Source of the DNA: a virus
IMG/VR virus record: IMGVR_UViG_3300020213_000072
Span: 1 to 35,350 of that record
Length of the DNA stretch: 35,350 bases
Reading direction: 5' to 3' (one strand)
Positions 13,053-20,213 of this stretch are shown here, piece by piece; the first letter of the stretch is position 1; every line of letters starts with the position of its first letter. A model generated the notes under the pieces. That model was not told where the DNA came from and ran no database searches. It was given only the letters and a program-made list of their open reading frames with translations. Both the position numbers and the translations under genes were made by a program.

Positions 13053-13840
13053 AAAGTTTCCAGAACGCTAAGACCCGAATCAAAATAACTAAACACGTTG
13101 TGTTTTAGTGAAGAGTCTCCTGTAATTTTCCCATAAATGAAATATCTATCCTTATTAAACAGCTCTTCGGTTGAGTCTAAATCTATCGCTATGCATCTTG
13201 CATTGCCGACTCGTTCATAGATTTCGTGAAGCGTGTTTGCGTCTTCGTCAGTGAATGCCGTAAAATCAAAACCCAAAGAGCGAATGCTAGGAAAAATATC
13301 AGTATACGAATGCCCGTAGTCTGTTCTTACGTTCTTAGACTGATCTACTGTCTTTTCTGAAAAACCCTTGTTAGGTCCCTGAGCTAGTAAAGTGGCCTTA
13401 CTTAAAATAATTTTAGGTACTTCTAGATAAGAATAAGCTGAAACCGGATCTGTTATTGAAAGTCTCCAGTAACGATACTCCTGATCGATTGTGAAATAAT
13501 GAGACGCCAGGCCGTTGGTCTCGTCGATCGTTAAAGCCTGATCAACCGGAGGAGATGTCCATACGTTTGTATGTGACGCCTGTATTTTAATAACCGCGTT
13601 AGATGAGAACTTAACCCCGACGAAAGAATCAAAAACTAACACAACGGAATCAATGGCTTCTTTGGTTTTGATGTCAATTACAACCGACTGGTTAAGAGTT
13701 GAGGTAGTTCTCCATGTAAAACCCCTAATTTGATTTTTAAGGTTTAAAACAGGAAACTCCGAATCTGCGCTAGACGCGGTCAGTATTGTGGCCGACTGCC
13801 AAACGTAGTTAAAATCTAAAATTCTAAATTCACAGCTCAT
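13049..13840 (-). CDS. distal-tail-like protein with discoidin-type domain, 263 aa
   Basis: It follows the tape measure with an ATGA overlap, the usual place for the distal tail protein. The N-terminal 150 residues look like a discoidin / F5-8C sandwich (FPVLNLKNQIRGFTWRTTST, VVIDIKTKEAIDSVVLVFDS, YFTIDQEYRYWRLSITDP). The C-terminal part (GHSYTDIFPSIRSLGFDFTA and following) resembles the belt domain of distal tail proteins. It probably joins the tail tube to the tip hub. Confidence 0.6.
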   Translation of the reverse strand: MSCEFRILDFNYVWQSATILTASSADSEFPVLNLKNQIRGFTWRTTSTLNQSVVIDIKTKEAIDSVVLVFDSFVGVKFSSNAVIKIQASHTNVWTSPPVDQALTIDETNGLASHYFTIDQEYRYWRLSITDPVSAYSYLEVPKIILSKATLLAQGPNKGFSEKTVDQSKNVRTDYGHSYTDIFPSIRSLGFDFTAFTDEDANTLHEIYERVGNARCIAIDLDSTEELFNKDRYFIYGKITGDSSLKHNVFSYFDSGLSVLETL

Positions 13841-16011
13841 GCGCTTAGTCTCCTGCCGTTTCGGACCTGTTCGTTAACCGCATTGAATATTTGTTCGCCA
13901 CCAACACTCACGCTAATGGGGCCCTGATTTCCAATTCGTTCAGCAATAAGCAAAAGAATGTCTCGTGAAGATTCTTGAGAATTAATAAAATCTTTTAAAT
14001 CCCTATTTTGATCACGAGATAAAACGCGCTCACCGGGAGCTAGGATAGCTGGAAAATTATCTTTAAGACCAGTCCCCGGAATCTCAGTCATACCGGTCGC
14101 TAGTTTTTGTGACGCTATATTTGCTATCTGGACACCCGTTGCGACGCCGACCGTAGCGGCTAGAATAAAGTTAAACGGAGGAGGGGCAGACGATAACGCC
14201 TTTTGGATTGCCGCATAACCGTCAACAGTAGCTTGGGCCAATGCGGCCGCCTTACCTATTTCAAATAGTTCTTTGTTTCCTGTTTTAGTTAGTGTGGCTA
14301 GATTTCCAAATGATTGAGATACAGCCGACACCTTCTGAGCTTCTAGCTCTTTTTCTTTTTGAACTTGTTTCGCCTTTGCCGCAACCATTGCGTCAGTTAG
14401 TTTGTTTTGTTTGTCTAAGGTGCTGGCATTAGACGCGTCTTGACTCAATGAAATATCCTGACCATTTGCGGCCCTGATCGCGGCAAGATGCGCGTTTTTG
14501 CTTTCTTCTGCGCTTATGATTGAATTAATTTTTAAATTATTCTGTTCTAGCTCTGCGATTGATTGTTCGTCATTGAGAACCAGAAGAGCTTCGTTTCTCT
14601 TTTGAAGTGCCTCAATTTGTTTTATGTTGGCTTCTTCTGTAGCAATAACCTGTGCGTCTGCAGACTCTTGAGCAGATATTTTACCCTGAAGAAACGCCTG
14701 ATTGATTTGATCTAACTTAATAATAAAGTCGTCTAGCGGGCCTGTGTTTTTATACTTTTCAATTAACTTAAGCCCTTCGTCACCTGCTTTAATCTGGGCG
14801 TCTGAAAATGTAACCATCGCGCTAGACGCTGACAAAACATTGACGCTTACGTTTTCAACACCTCTGCCAACTCTTGAAAGACTTCCTTCTAATTTAATTC
14901 CAACCTGGTCTACCTCTGATATCGCATGGCTAAAATTAACTGCGGGAGTGGCCGCATCGGTTACATCTTCTTTAAATCCAGCAAACGCATCCTTGATAGA
15001 ATCAAGAGCAGACTTTCCCTTATTCGCAAACGAATCAAACGCAGTAGCTATCCCCTTAACGGGAGCGATAGCAATCTGAAACGTGTCTCCTAAAAACTCA
15101 GCACCATTAATTAAATCTTGAATAACGCTAAGAGCCGCCGATGCTGATTTAACTAAAAGAACCAACGTCTCGCCTGCAAGTATTTTTAGTTCCTTTTCGT
15201 TCTTACCAACCGACGCGGATAAGAAATCAAATAGTTTAGATACTTCTTTAATGCCGTCTATAACGACTTTATTTTCTACAACGACGCCGCCGATTGCTTC
15301 CTGAAGGTTATTGAACCTATTTGAGGCTTGAGATAGAGCTCCCGAAAAAGTATTGACTTGAGCCTGAGCGGCCCCCCCAAATCTAGAGTTAAGAGTTTCT
15401 AGTGTGTTTGCAAATGTTTGTGCGTCGGTTGTCCCTTTTCTAATCTCAATCCCTTGACGCTGAAGTGCGGACACGTTCCCGTTTGCTGCCTTAGCGACTA
15501 AGCTTGTGGCCTCCTCTAGACTCACACCAAGCGCGGCGGCCAAATCAGCAGCGGCAACAGTCGCTTTTTGTAATCCCTCTTGATCTAATCTTGTGAGTGT
15601 TTCAAGAAAAGCTCCCGAGCTAATAATAGCGTCATCCGAGAATGTTGTTACAGCCTCAAGACCTTCAGCAAACTTTTTAAAATCTTGTGTTGATTGTTTA
15701 GCGTCCCGTCCGGCAAGAGCAAACGCTACGCTTAATTTATTTAAAGCGTCTGCCTGCTCTTGAGCCGCGTGAATACCCTGCACAACAAACGTCTGGAATA
15801 ACTCACGGGCTACATCACCTAGTTTTTTAATAGATCCGATAAGGACCTGAGAACTAAAAACACCGGCAAACACTTCGCCGGACCTTTTAACTGAGCTGTT
15901 CCCTTTTTCTATCGTCTTTTCTAAAGAATCAAGGCGTTTGATAACGTCGTCGATTGCCTTGGCCGCATTCCCAGATGCTTCTAGCCCTATCTCAATTTTT
16001 TCATCTGCCAA
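13837..16011 (-). CDS. tail tape measure protein, 724 aa
   Basis: This is the longest coiled-coil protein of the tail module, directly after the chaperone genes. It has an N-terminal helical region with the heptad IDDVIKRLDSLEKTIEKGNS. A PhageMin-like core follows around 80-250 (LATKAANGN-type segment SLVAKAANGNVSALQRQGIE, then RFGGAAQAQVNTFSGALSQA). Ala/Gly-rich membrane-like stretches lie near 600-650, with a C-terminal PGERVLSRDQNRDL. At roughly 1.5 angstrom per residue it predicts a tail near 110 nm. The start is TTG. Codons for residues near 297-310 (VIQDLINGAEFLGDT) share 43 of 44 bases with the array spacers. Confidence 0.9.
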   Translation of the reverse strand: MADEKIEIGLEASGNAAKAIDDVIKRLDSLEKTIEKGNSSVKRSGEVFAGVFSSQVLIGSIKKLGDVARELFQTFVVQGIHAAQEQADALNKLSVAFALAGRDAKQSTQDFKKFAEGLEAVTTFSDDAIISSGAFLETLTRLDQEGLQKATVAAADLAAALGVSLEEATSLVAKAANGNVSALQRQGIEIRKGTTDAQTFANTLETLNSRFGGAAQAQVNTFSGALSQASNRFNNLQEAIGGVVVENKVVIDGIKEVSKLFDFLSASVGKNEKELKILAGETLVLLVKSASAALSVIQDLINGAEFLGDTFQIAIAPVKGIATAFDSFANKGKSALDSIKDAFAGFKEDVTDAATPAVNFSHAISEVDQVGIKLEGSLSRVGRGVENVSVNVLSASSAMVTFSDAQIKAGDEGLKLIEKYKNTGPLDDFIIKLDQINQAFLQGKISAQESADAQVIATEEANIKQIEALQKRNEALLVLNDEQSIAELEQNNLKINSIISAEESKNAHLAAIRAANGQDISLSQDASNASTLDKQNKLTDAMVAAKAKQVQKEKELEAQKVSAVSQSFGNLATLTKTGNKELFEIGKAAALAQATVDGYAAIQKALSSAPPPFNFILAATVGVATGVQIANIASQKLATGMTEIPGTGLKDNFPAILAPGERVLSRDQNRDLKDFINSQESSRDILLLIAERIGNQGPISVSVGGEQIFNAVNEQVRNGRRLSA
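15080..15123 (-). repeat. tape-measure segment duplicated in the array spacers
   Basis: These 44 bases inside the tape measure gene are identical, with one mismatch, to 308-351 and, in opposite orientation, to the spacers near 5044-5087 and 5300-5343. They are flanked by ATTCAAGATTT on one side, shared with the start of the Cys-rich gene at 5619. On the other side is AGGAGACACGTT, shared with one mismatch by the gene at 4644. The match is to unique coding sequence, not to the low-complexity hexamers. Confidence 0.95.
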
Positions 16012-16426
16012 GTCGATTACCCCTTACAGTGTTTTTAACTTTATTTTTTTTCAATTCTTTTTCTAGTTTATCAGATTTCATTGAACTGATGACATCAAAG
16101 ACCTCTATTAGTTTAGCTGGCTGATCCATTGGACTCCCTTTAAACGGCATAACCCCCAACTGGTAAAGACTGTGCATATCTAGAAGATCGCTAAACCCGT
16201 GATCATAGTAATTTCCAATACAATTGTTAAACGAGATAGATGAATGCTGATCTCTAATGTAAAATAAAGGGTTAGATGAAATCTTGGAGCAGTGTTTAAC
16301 GTTCTTAAGGCTCTCTGAGAGTTTGTCTGCATTACACTTAGAACATTTGAATTTATCGTTATTAAGTATTTCCCACGAGGATTTCATAAAAACCCACTCA
16401 TTAGTTGTGAGTCTGGATACCTCCAT
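16001..16426 (-). CDS. tail assembly chaperone, downstream (T-like) part
   Basis: Read alone from ATG 16426 this gives a 141-residue protein with a CSKC...HC cysteine cluster near the N-terminus and a helical C-terminus (LIEVFDVISSMKSDKLEKEL). In the same frame the sequence is open upstream to the A9 run at 16462-16470. A -1 slip there therefore fuses it to the preceding gene, as in lambda gpG-gpT. It is probably made mainly as the extension of that fusion. Its stop overlaps the tape measure start by about 11 bases. Confidence 0.65.
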   Translation of the reverse strand: MEVSRLTTNEWVFMKSSWEILNNDKFKCSKCNADKLSESLKNVKHCSKISSNPLFYIRDQHSSISFNNCIGNYYDHGFSDLLDMHSLYQLGVMPFKGSPMDQPAKLIEVFDVISSMKSDKLEKELKKNKVKNTVRGNRLGR

Positions 16427-16458
16427 TATTTGGAGATAGATCCAGTACGATAAAACAC

Positions 16459-16851
16459 CTATTTTTTTTTAGTGTTCGTTGTAGAGCTAAAGTCAACCGT
16501 CACACCTTCGATAGCAACGTCTTTAATTTCATTTAGCCATGTAAAAGCAATTGTTGTGAGTTTGGAAATATTTTCTAGCTGCATAACATCTTCTACCGAA
16601 TCGTCCGTTAATACATCGTTCTCTAGCTCTAATATAATAGGAGTACCATCGTGAGACATAAGACCGTCTACAGCCTTAATACTGTATTTAATAGCAAGCC
16701 TAGCTTGTGATGCTGTGATTGAAGTTTCACCAGACTTTAACAACGTCTTTGTTGAGACTTCGATTTTGTGTTCCCACTTGAATGGAGAAAACCAAAAAGT
16801 AAGATCTCCAAGTTTGACAGGTATTCTATCCGTAGTTCTATAAATCTTCAT
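16459..16851 (-). CDS. tail assembly chaperone, upstream (G-like) part
   Basis: This is a 130-residue protein upstream of the tape measure and downstream of the tail tube, the fixed position for the G-like tail chaperone that coats the tape measure. It begins MKIYRTTDRIPVKLGDLTFW and has helical segments (ASQARLAIKYSIKAVDG, LENISKLTTIAFTWLNEIKD). It ends in NTKKK at the slippery A9 run, followed directly by TAG. No strong ribosome site is visible before ATG 16851. Confidence 0.7.
   Translation of the reverse strand: MKIYRTTDRIPVKLGDLTFWFSPFKWEHKIEVSTKTLLKSGETSITASQARLAIKYSIKAVDGLMSHDGTPIILELENDVLTDDSVEDVMQLENISKLTTIAFTWLNEIKDVAIEGVTVDFSSTTNTKKK
16462..16470 (-). promoter_or_regulatory. programmed -1 frameshift site (A9 run)
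   Basis: On the coding strand the G-like chaperone ends ACT AAA AAA AAA TAG. Slipping back one base gives ATA GGT GTT and a frame open through 12 codons to ATG 16426 and on to 16001. The fusion is about 283 residues. A conserved -1 frameshift at this position is a hallmark of long-tailed phages. Confidence 0.7.
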
Positions 16852-16885
16852 GACAGCAATACTAGGTTATGCTTTTTTTTAATCA

Positions 16886-16911
16886 AGTCGTTATCTTTAG
16901 TCGTTATCTTT
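16886..16911. repeat. adjacent 13-base direct repeat
   Basis: AGTCGTTATCTTT occurs twice in tandem, bordered by T8 and T9 tracts. It lies 35 to 60 bases upstream of the chaperone start on its coding strand. It could be a regulator site or a spacer between the RNA element and the gene. Confidence 0.5.
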
Positions 16912-17025
16912 TTTTTTATTTCTTTTCTTTTTCTAGTTAACTGAACTGAATACTAATTCTTAGTAGTGTTCTTTAAATCAAGTTGCTCAGGTTTTTACTT
17001 ATAAGAAGTTAAATTCTGATTAATA

Positions 17026-17390
17026 CCGGTGGGCAAAAGGGAGCTATGATAAGATTAGCTTACCCATTATATTCAGATAGAGATCCACTCCTGGTGTCCT
17101 TTGATTACGAGCAAGCCCGCTCAAAGAACATAAGGTCTTGAGGTCGACATGTGGTCACGTCTTGTCCGTGCGGTCGCTGCTAACGCCGTCACTATTACCG
17201 CGGATTTAACCGCTGGATTCCTCTAGCTACAATACCGTATAGGCCGTTGGTCGCTTTGCCCACCGTCGGTTCGCAGAATGGCTGCAACCAACTATGCTAC
17301 ATGTTTCCATGGAGTCTATCGCTAGACCACGAGCTTGCACCGCCATTCGGCTATTCTCGCTTTGTCCCCGATGGTCGGGACTGCCTGCTG
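17026..17390 (-). ncRNA. candidate structured non-coding RNA in the late operon
   Basis: This gene-free, GC-richer block lies between the tail tube and chaperone genes. On the minus strand it folds into several stems. A long-range 11-bp pairing joins 17255-17265 with 17027-17037 and is perfect. GUCUA-GCGA-UAGAC lies at 17314-17327, and CAUG-GAAA-CAUG at 17300-17311. An 8-bp stem with one bulge is at 17268-17289, a GCGG/CCGC hairpin at 17200-17213, a 6-bp hairpin at 17146-17161, and a GUCCC stem at 17364-17381. Two loops are GNRA only when read on this strand, which is the late-transcript strand. No protein frame is continuous. It may be a large phage RNA (compare GOLLD or ROOL as classes), but no family is recognised. 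Confidence 0.5.
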
Positions 17391-17424
17391 TATAAAAAAC
17401 AAAATGAAATAAATCAAATTATAA

Positions 17425-17454
17425 AACAAAATGTGTGGCGTCTTCCTTGACGCC
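17425..17454 (-). terminator. terminator-like hairpin after the tail tube gene
   Basis: On the minus strand, GGCGTC-AAGGAA-GACGCC (17437-17454) is followed by ACACATTTTGTTTT. A second small hairpin GATCAA-GGA-TTGATC (17458-17472) abuts the tail tube stop codon. The T-run is interrupted, so termination may be partial, separating tail tube mRNA from the downstream RNA and tail genes. Confidence 0.5.
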
Positions 17455-17472
17455 CATGATCAATCCTTGATC

Positions 17473-18663
17473 TTAAACAAATCCGAGATATAGCTCTTCG
17501 ATTGTCCCAGAAGCTCCACGGTTAACGTTAAATGAAATTTCATCTACAAGTAGACCGTCAATATCTCCAGTAGGTAACTCTGTTGTTACGCAGTTCGGTA
17601 AAACAAACATACAAACAGACCCTAAATCTAGCTCACCGGCAACCGCCGATGGATTCCCAGCCCAGGCAAACAATGTATATCCGCTCTGTAAATCAAACTT
17701 TGTAAATTGGCTAATGTCTGCGTCGTCCATGTATGGGTTCATTGAGCCCGTAACTACTCGCTCTGTGATTCGTGAGCTTGTACGACCCGCACAGATTTCC
17801 TCCACAAATGATGCTGTATTGGAAAGAGCCCAAGACACCGCGTTAACTTTAAGAGCCGTTCCGTTTTGGTACACACATGCGTTACTCACAACAATCGGCG
17901 GGAGTGCGCTTTGATACGTAGGCGTAAATGGTGACGCCGTATTTGTTCGATCAAAGTTAAGCCCCTGAAGAGAGCACCCAAAGCTTGCAATCTGCCCCGT
18001 AGAAAAGTTCTCTAGAGCTAACTGTGTAACTCGGCACCCTGTGCCCTTTTGTAAAATTTCATTCGCCCAGTACACAGATGCTGAAAGAGTTGGATGTCCT
18101 GAGTTTGCAGTTAGATAAGTCTTAGCTTTTGAAACCTCAACGCTGTCAGAGAACACACCAGATGGCTTAGACGGGACAACCGTTATTGTGGCAGTGCCAG
18201 CACCCGTTGACTTAGCCGAAACGTAACAAGGGTGATGAGCGCCAGCCTCAAGCACAACAACCATGTCATAAAGATTATATTTAGAAATATCAGCGTCTTC
18301 AATTTGAAGCACCGATGCAGTATTGCCAGCCGCTTTAGTTGCTGACCGTGTGGCAATTGTTCTAGATGTTCCAAGTGCAGACTTAAATAGCTTGTCACCT
18401 TCAGGAGCGCCGCCCTCTGTGCCAGATGCTTTCATTTCAAACGGGATAGCACCGGCAAACGATTCGAGCCCTGCTCGTGGAGCCACTTTACCGATTGAGC
18501 TAGTAAGCACTGACCGCTCGACAACCTCTTTAGAACCGTTGGCCTCAATACCATCTAGGGTTGCAACGTAATCAGTTGCGGCTGCCGGAGCTAGGTAAGT
18601 ACCTTCAGTCACCTCAACCATCACACCTACTACGGTAGTATTTTTTATAATCGGGGTTGCCAT
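17473..18663 (-). CDS. major tail tube protein, 396 aa
   Basis: This 396-residue protein begins MATPIIKNTTVVGVMVEVTE and has the tail-tube pattern of a short N-arm, EGTYLAPAAATDYVATLDGI and a repeated beta core. The C-terminal half (TYQSALPPIVVSNACVYQNG and FAWAGNPSAVAGELDLGSVC) continues the barrel and probably carries an added domain. It has a strong AAGGAG site 9 bases before ATG, as expected for a highly expressed virion gene. It sits between the tail terminator and chaperones. Confidence 0.8.
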   Translation of the reverse strand: MATPIIKNTTVVGVMVEVTEGTYLAPAAATDYVATLDGIEANGSKEVVERSVLTSSIGKVAPRAGLESFAGAIPFEMKASGTEGGAPEGDKLFKSALGTSRTIATRSATKAAGNTASVLQIEDADISKYNLYDMVVVLEAGAHHPCYVSAKSTGAGTATITVVPSKPSGVFSDSVEVSKAKTYLTANSGHPTLSASVYWANEILQKGTGCRVTQLALENFSTGQIASFGCSLQGLNFDRTNTASPFTPTYQSALPPIVVSNACVYQNGTALKVNAVSWALSNTASFVEEICAGRTSSRITERVVTGSMNPYMDDADISQFTKFDLQSGYTLFAWAGNPSAVAGELDLGSVCMFVLPNCVTTELPTGDIDGLLVDEISFNVNRGASGTIEELYLGFV

Positions 18664-18686
18664 TTAGTCTTCTCCTTGACTCATGT

Positions 18687-19130
18687 TTATGTGATCTGAT
18701 TCCTATACTTTACATTAAATCCAACTCGTAACAACACGGCCTGATTATCTAAGATTTCGGGCTCAGAGATACTTGGCCTGTCTACAATCATTACGATACT
18801 CGTTAAATTTAACTTTTTTAAAAACATTTCAACAAGTAATCCGTCTGCATGATCATAAAGATTATTGATTGTTTCTTGTATTGCCACGTCGTCTTGACGG
18901 TCTACGAATCTTCTAGAGAGGAGCACTTGAAATGAATGGTCGAGTGTATAAAACCTCATGACCCCATCAGATGAACTAGCCGCTCCGTGTAATACTCCGA
19001 ACGCCTTTTCTGAACTTCTTAAATCATTGAGTGTTGGGTTAAAAACCCTTCTTAGCGGCTTGTACTCTACCCCTAAAACCGTCTGGGTGATCGCTGTAAT
19101 GGAATCGTATATCTGCTCCACTACGTTCAT
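18687..19130 (-). CDS. tail terminator / completion protein candidate
   Basis: This 147-residue protein lies directly upstream of the tail tube gene, the usual position for the tail terminator. It has an alpha-beta build: an N-terminal helix (VVEQIYDSITAITQTVLG), strands (RFYTLDHSFQVLLSRRF), a long helix (DDVAIQETINNLYDHADGLL), then IVMIVDRPSISEPEI. This fits the gpU-like fold. The start overlaps the stop of the connector gene (ATGA). The assignment rests on position and fold character. Confidence 0.6.
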   Translation of the reverse strand: MNVVEQIYDSITAITQTVLGVEYKPLRRVFNPTLNDLRSSEKAFGVLHGAASSSDGVMRFYTLDHSFQVLLSRRFVDRQDDVAIQETINNLYDHADGLLVEMFLKKLNLTSIVMIVDRPSISEPEILDNQAVLLRVGFNVKYRNQIT

Positions 19131-19924
19131 CGGCGCGTCACCACAGGAATCCCAAAGTCTTCACGCTCTGCATCTGTTACCCGACCGTCCTTGTTTGCGT
19201 CCACACTTAAGGAAAGCTCATTCATCTCGTTATCGAATGAGTCAGAAGCGTCTTTTTTTCTTTTTTCTGTCTGCTCATCTGAAGCAATCGGGTGAAGGAT
19301 TATTTTTGCAGCGGCGTGTATTGATGCTGCACATACTTGGTTTGCGTCAATCACCTGTGACTCGTCTTGAATTAACCCGCGCTGTTTTAGTCTAAGTATA
19401 ACAAGGTCCTTGGCCGCCAGGTACTGCTCTAAAAAGTCGGACCTGTTAGGCGGTAGGTATCTCGTATCTGATATTAATTCCGGGTAATACACTCTCATAG
19501 TGTCGTCATCACAAAATAAATTCAAAACACTTTGCAAACTCGTGAAAGCGGATAACGATCCAGAGACTTTAAGTCTGACCCAATATAGATCTACATCACT
19601 TACGGGCGTAAGTTTTTGAACGGCCCAATTATTAGCGTTTTGCCAATGAATAAAACCGTTTACTGTAAATCCCAATGTCTGGTCGACAAGATCCTCTACA
19701 GGCTCCCACGAGTCACCATCCCAATAACTAACGGCAACCGTAATTAAGTTAGTATTAAGAACCCCCATTTTAAAATAACGAGATGCAAATTTTCCGTGAA
19801 ACCCAATATAAAAAGAATCAGACGAAGCGATTACAAATGAAAGAGCGTCTGAGTTAATAGAGTTTGTTTTAGCAGTGGTCTCAGTGGCGTTTAATACGGT
19901 TCTATTGACGCGTCTATTGATCAT
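19127..19924 (-). CDS. head-tail connector protein with EF-hand-like loop
   Basis: This 265-residue protein lies between head and tail genes. A beta-rich N-terminal domain (SVAVSYWDGDSWEPVEDLVD-like segment) is followed by a helical part resembling head-tail adaptors (SDFLEQYLAAKDLVILRLKQ, VCAASIHAAAKIILHPIASD). Near the C-terminus, residues about 242-253 read DANKDGRVTDAE, a full canonical EF-hand calcium-binding loop with all side-chain positions filled. Calcium could stabilise the connector. The connector role is inferred from order. Confidence 0.6.
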   Translation of the reverse strand: MINRRVNRTVLNATETTAKTNSINSDALSFVIASSDSFYIGFHGKFASRYFKMGVLNTNLITVAVSYWDGDSWEPVEDLVDQTLGFTVNGFIHWQNANNWAVQKLTPVSDVDLYWVRLKVSGSLSAFTSLQSVLNLFCDDDTMRVYYPELISDTRYLPPNRSDFLEQYLAAKDLVILRLKQRGLIQDESQVIDANQVCAASIHAAAKIILHPIASDEQTEKRKKDASDSFDNEMNELSLSVDANKDGRVTDAEREDFGIPVVTRR

Positions 19925-19945
19925 TTATTATCTCCAGTGTACACC

Positions 19946-19960
19946 GCATTTTTAAAATGC
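19946..19960. other. 15-base palindrome in a short intergenic gap
   Basis: GCATTTT-T-AAAATGC is a perfect inverted repeat. A T-rich run follows on the plus strand only, so it is poorly placed as a terminator for the minus-strand operon. Confidence 0.4.
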
Positions 19961-19969
19961 TCTTATTTT

Positions 19970-20203
19970 TCACTCATTCAACCCAGGACACAAATCAACA
20001 GACAGCTTTGCAAGAGCAAGCTTACCTTCTGCTGCAACACACACAGCACAAAATAATCCAACTATAGCGTGTGTTTCTCCAGCCACAATAGACGCATATC
20101 CTTGCAAATTTAGACAGCCATCCGGCAAGGCCCCATTATTCATGACAACAATCACAACGCCGCACTTGTCACAAAAAGCAGTGGATACAATTTCTAATCC
20201 CAT
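19970..20203 (-). CDS. small protein with two CxxC pairs, 77 aa
   Basis: The product begins MGLEIVSTAFCDKCGVVIVV and contains CDKC at residues 11-14 and CAVC at about 52-55, a likely zinc ribbon. The rest is small-residue rich. It sits between the fibre-like gene and the connector. A minor structural or assembly role is possible. No family is recognised. Confidence 0.5.
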   Translation of the reverse strand: MGLEIVSTAFCDKCGVVIVVMNNGALPDGCLNLQGYASIVAGETHAIVGLFCAVCVAAEGKLALAKLSVDLCPGLNE

Positions 20204-20213
20204 TTAGTCTCCA

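Larger units (their letters stand above)
16852..17472. other. 621-base stretch without a protein gene
   Basis: From the chaperone start it holds T-rich tracts with a 13-base tandem repeat (16861-16920), an AT-rich linker (16921-17020), the candidate structured RNA (17026-17390), an A-rich linker and the terminator-like hairpin at 17437-17454. On the plus strand a short frame starts at ATG 17046 behind a GGGAG site (MIRLAYPLYSDRDPLLVSFD) but stops after 31 codons. The same frame has a second stop soon after. Confidence 0.7.

Noticed and set aside
14744-15079. Plus-strand frames antisense to the tape measure, tail-tip, fibre and capsid genes
   Set aside because: They lie wholly within strong minus-strand genes, have no ribosome sites and no recognisable content.
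17026-17390. Group I or group II intron, tRNA, tmRNA, RNase P RNA
   Set aside because: I could not find paired P7-type segments, a domain V, cloverleaf arms or the conserved cores of these RNAs, and the element lies between genes rather than inside one.
19946-19960. Terminator at the palindrome after the Cys-pair gene
   Set aside because: The T-run follows on the plus strand only, whereas the operon is on the minus strand.
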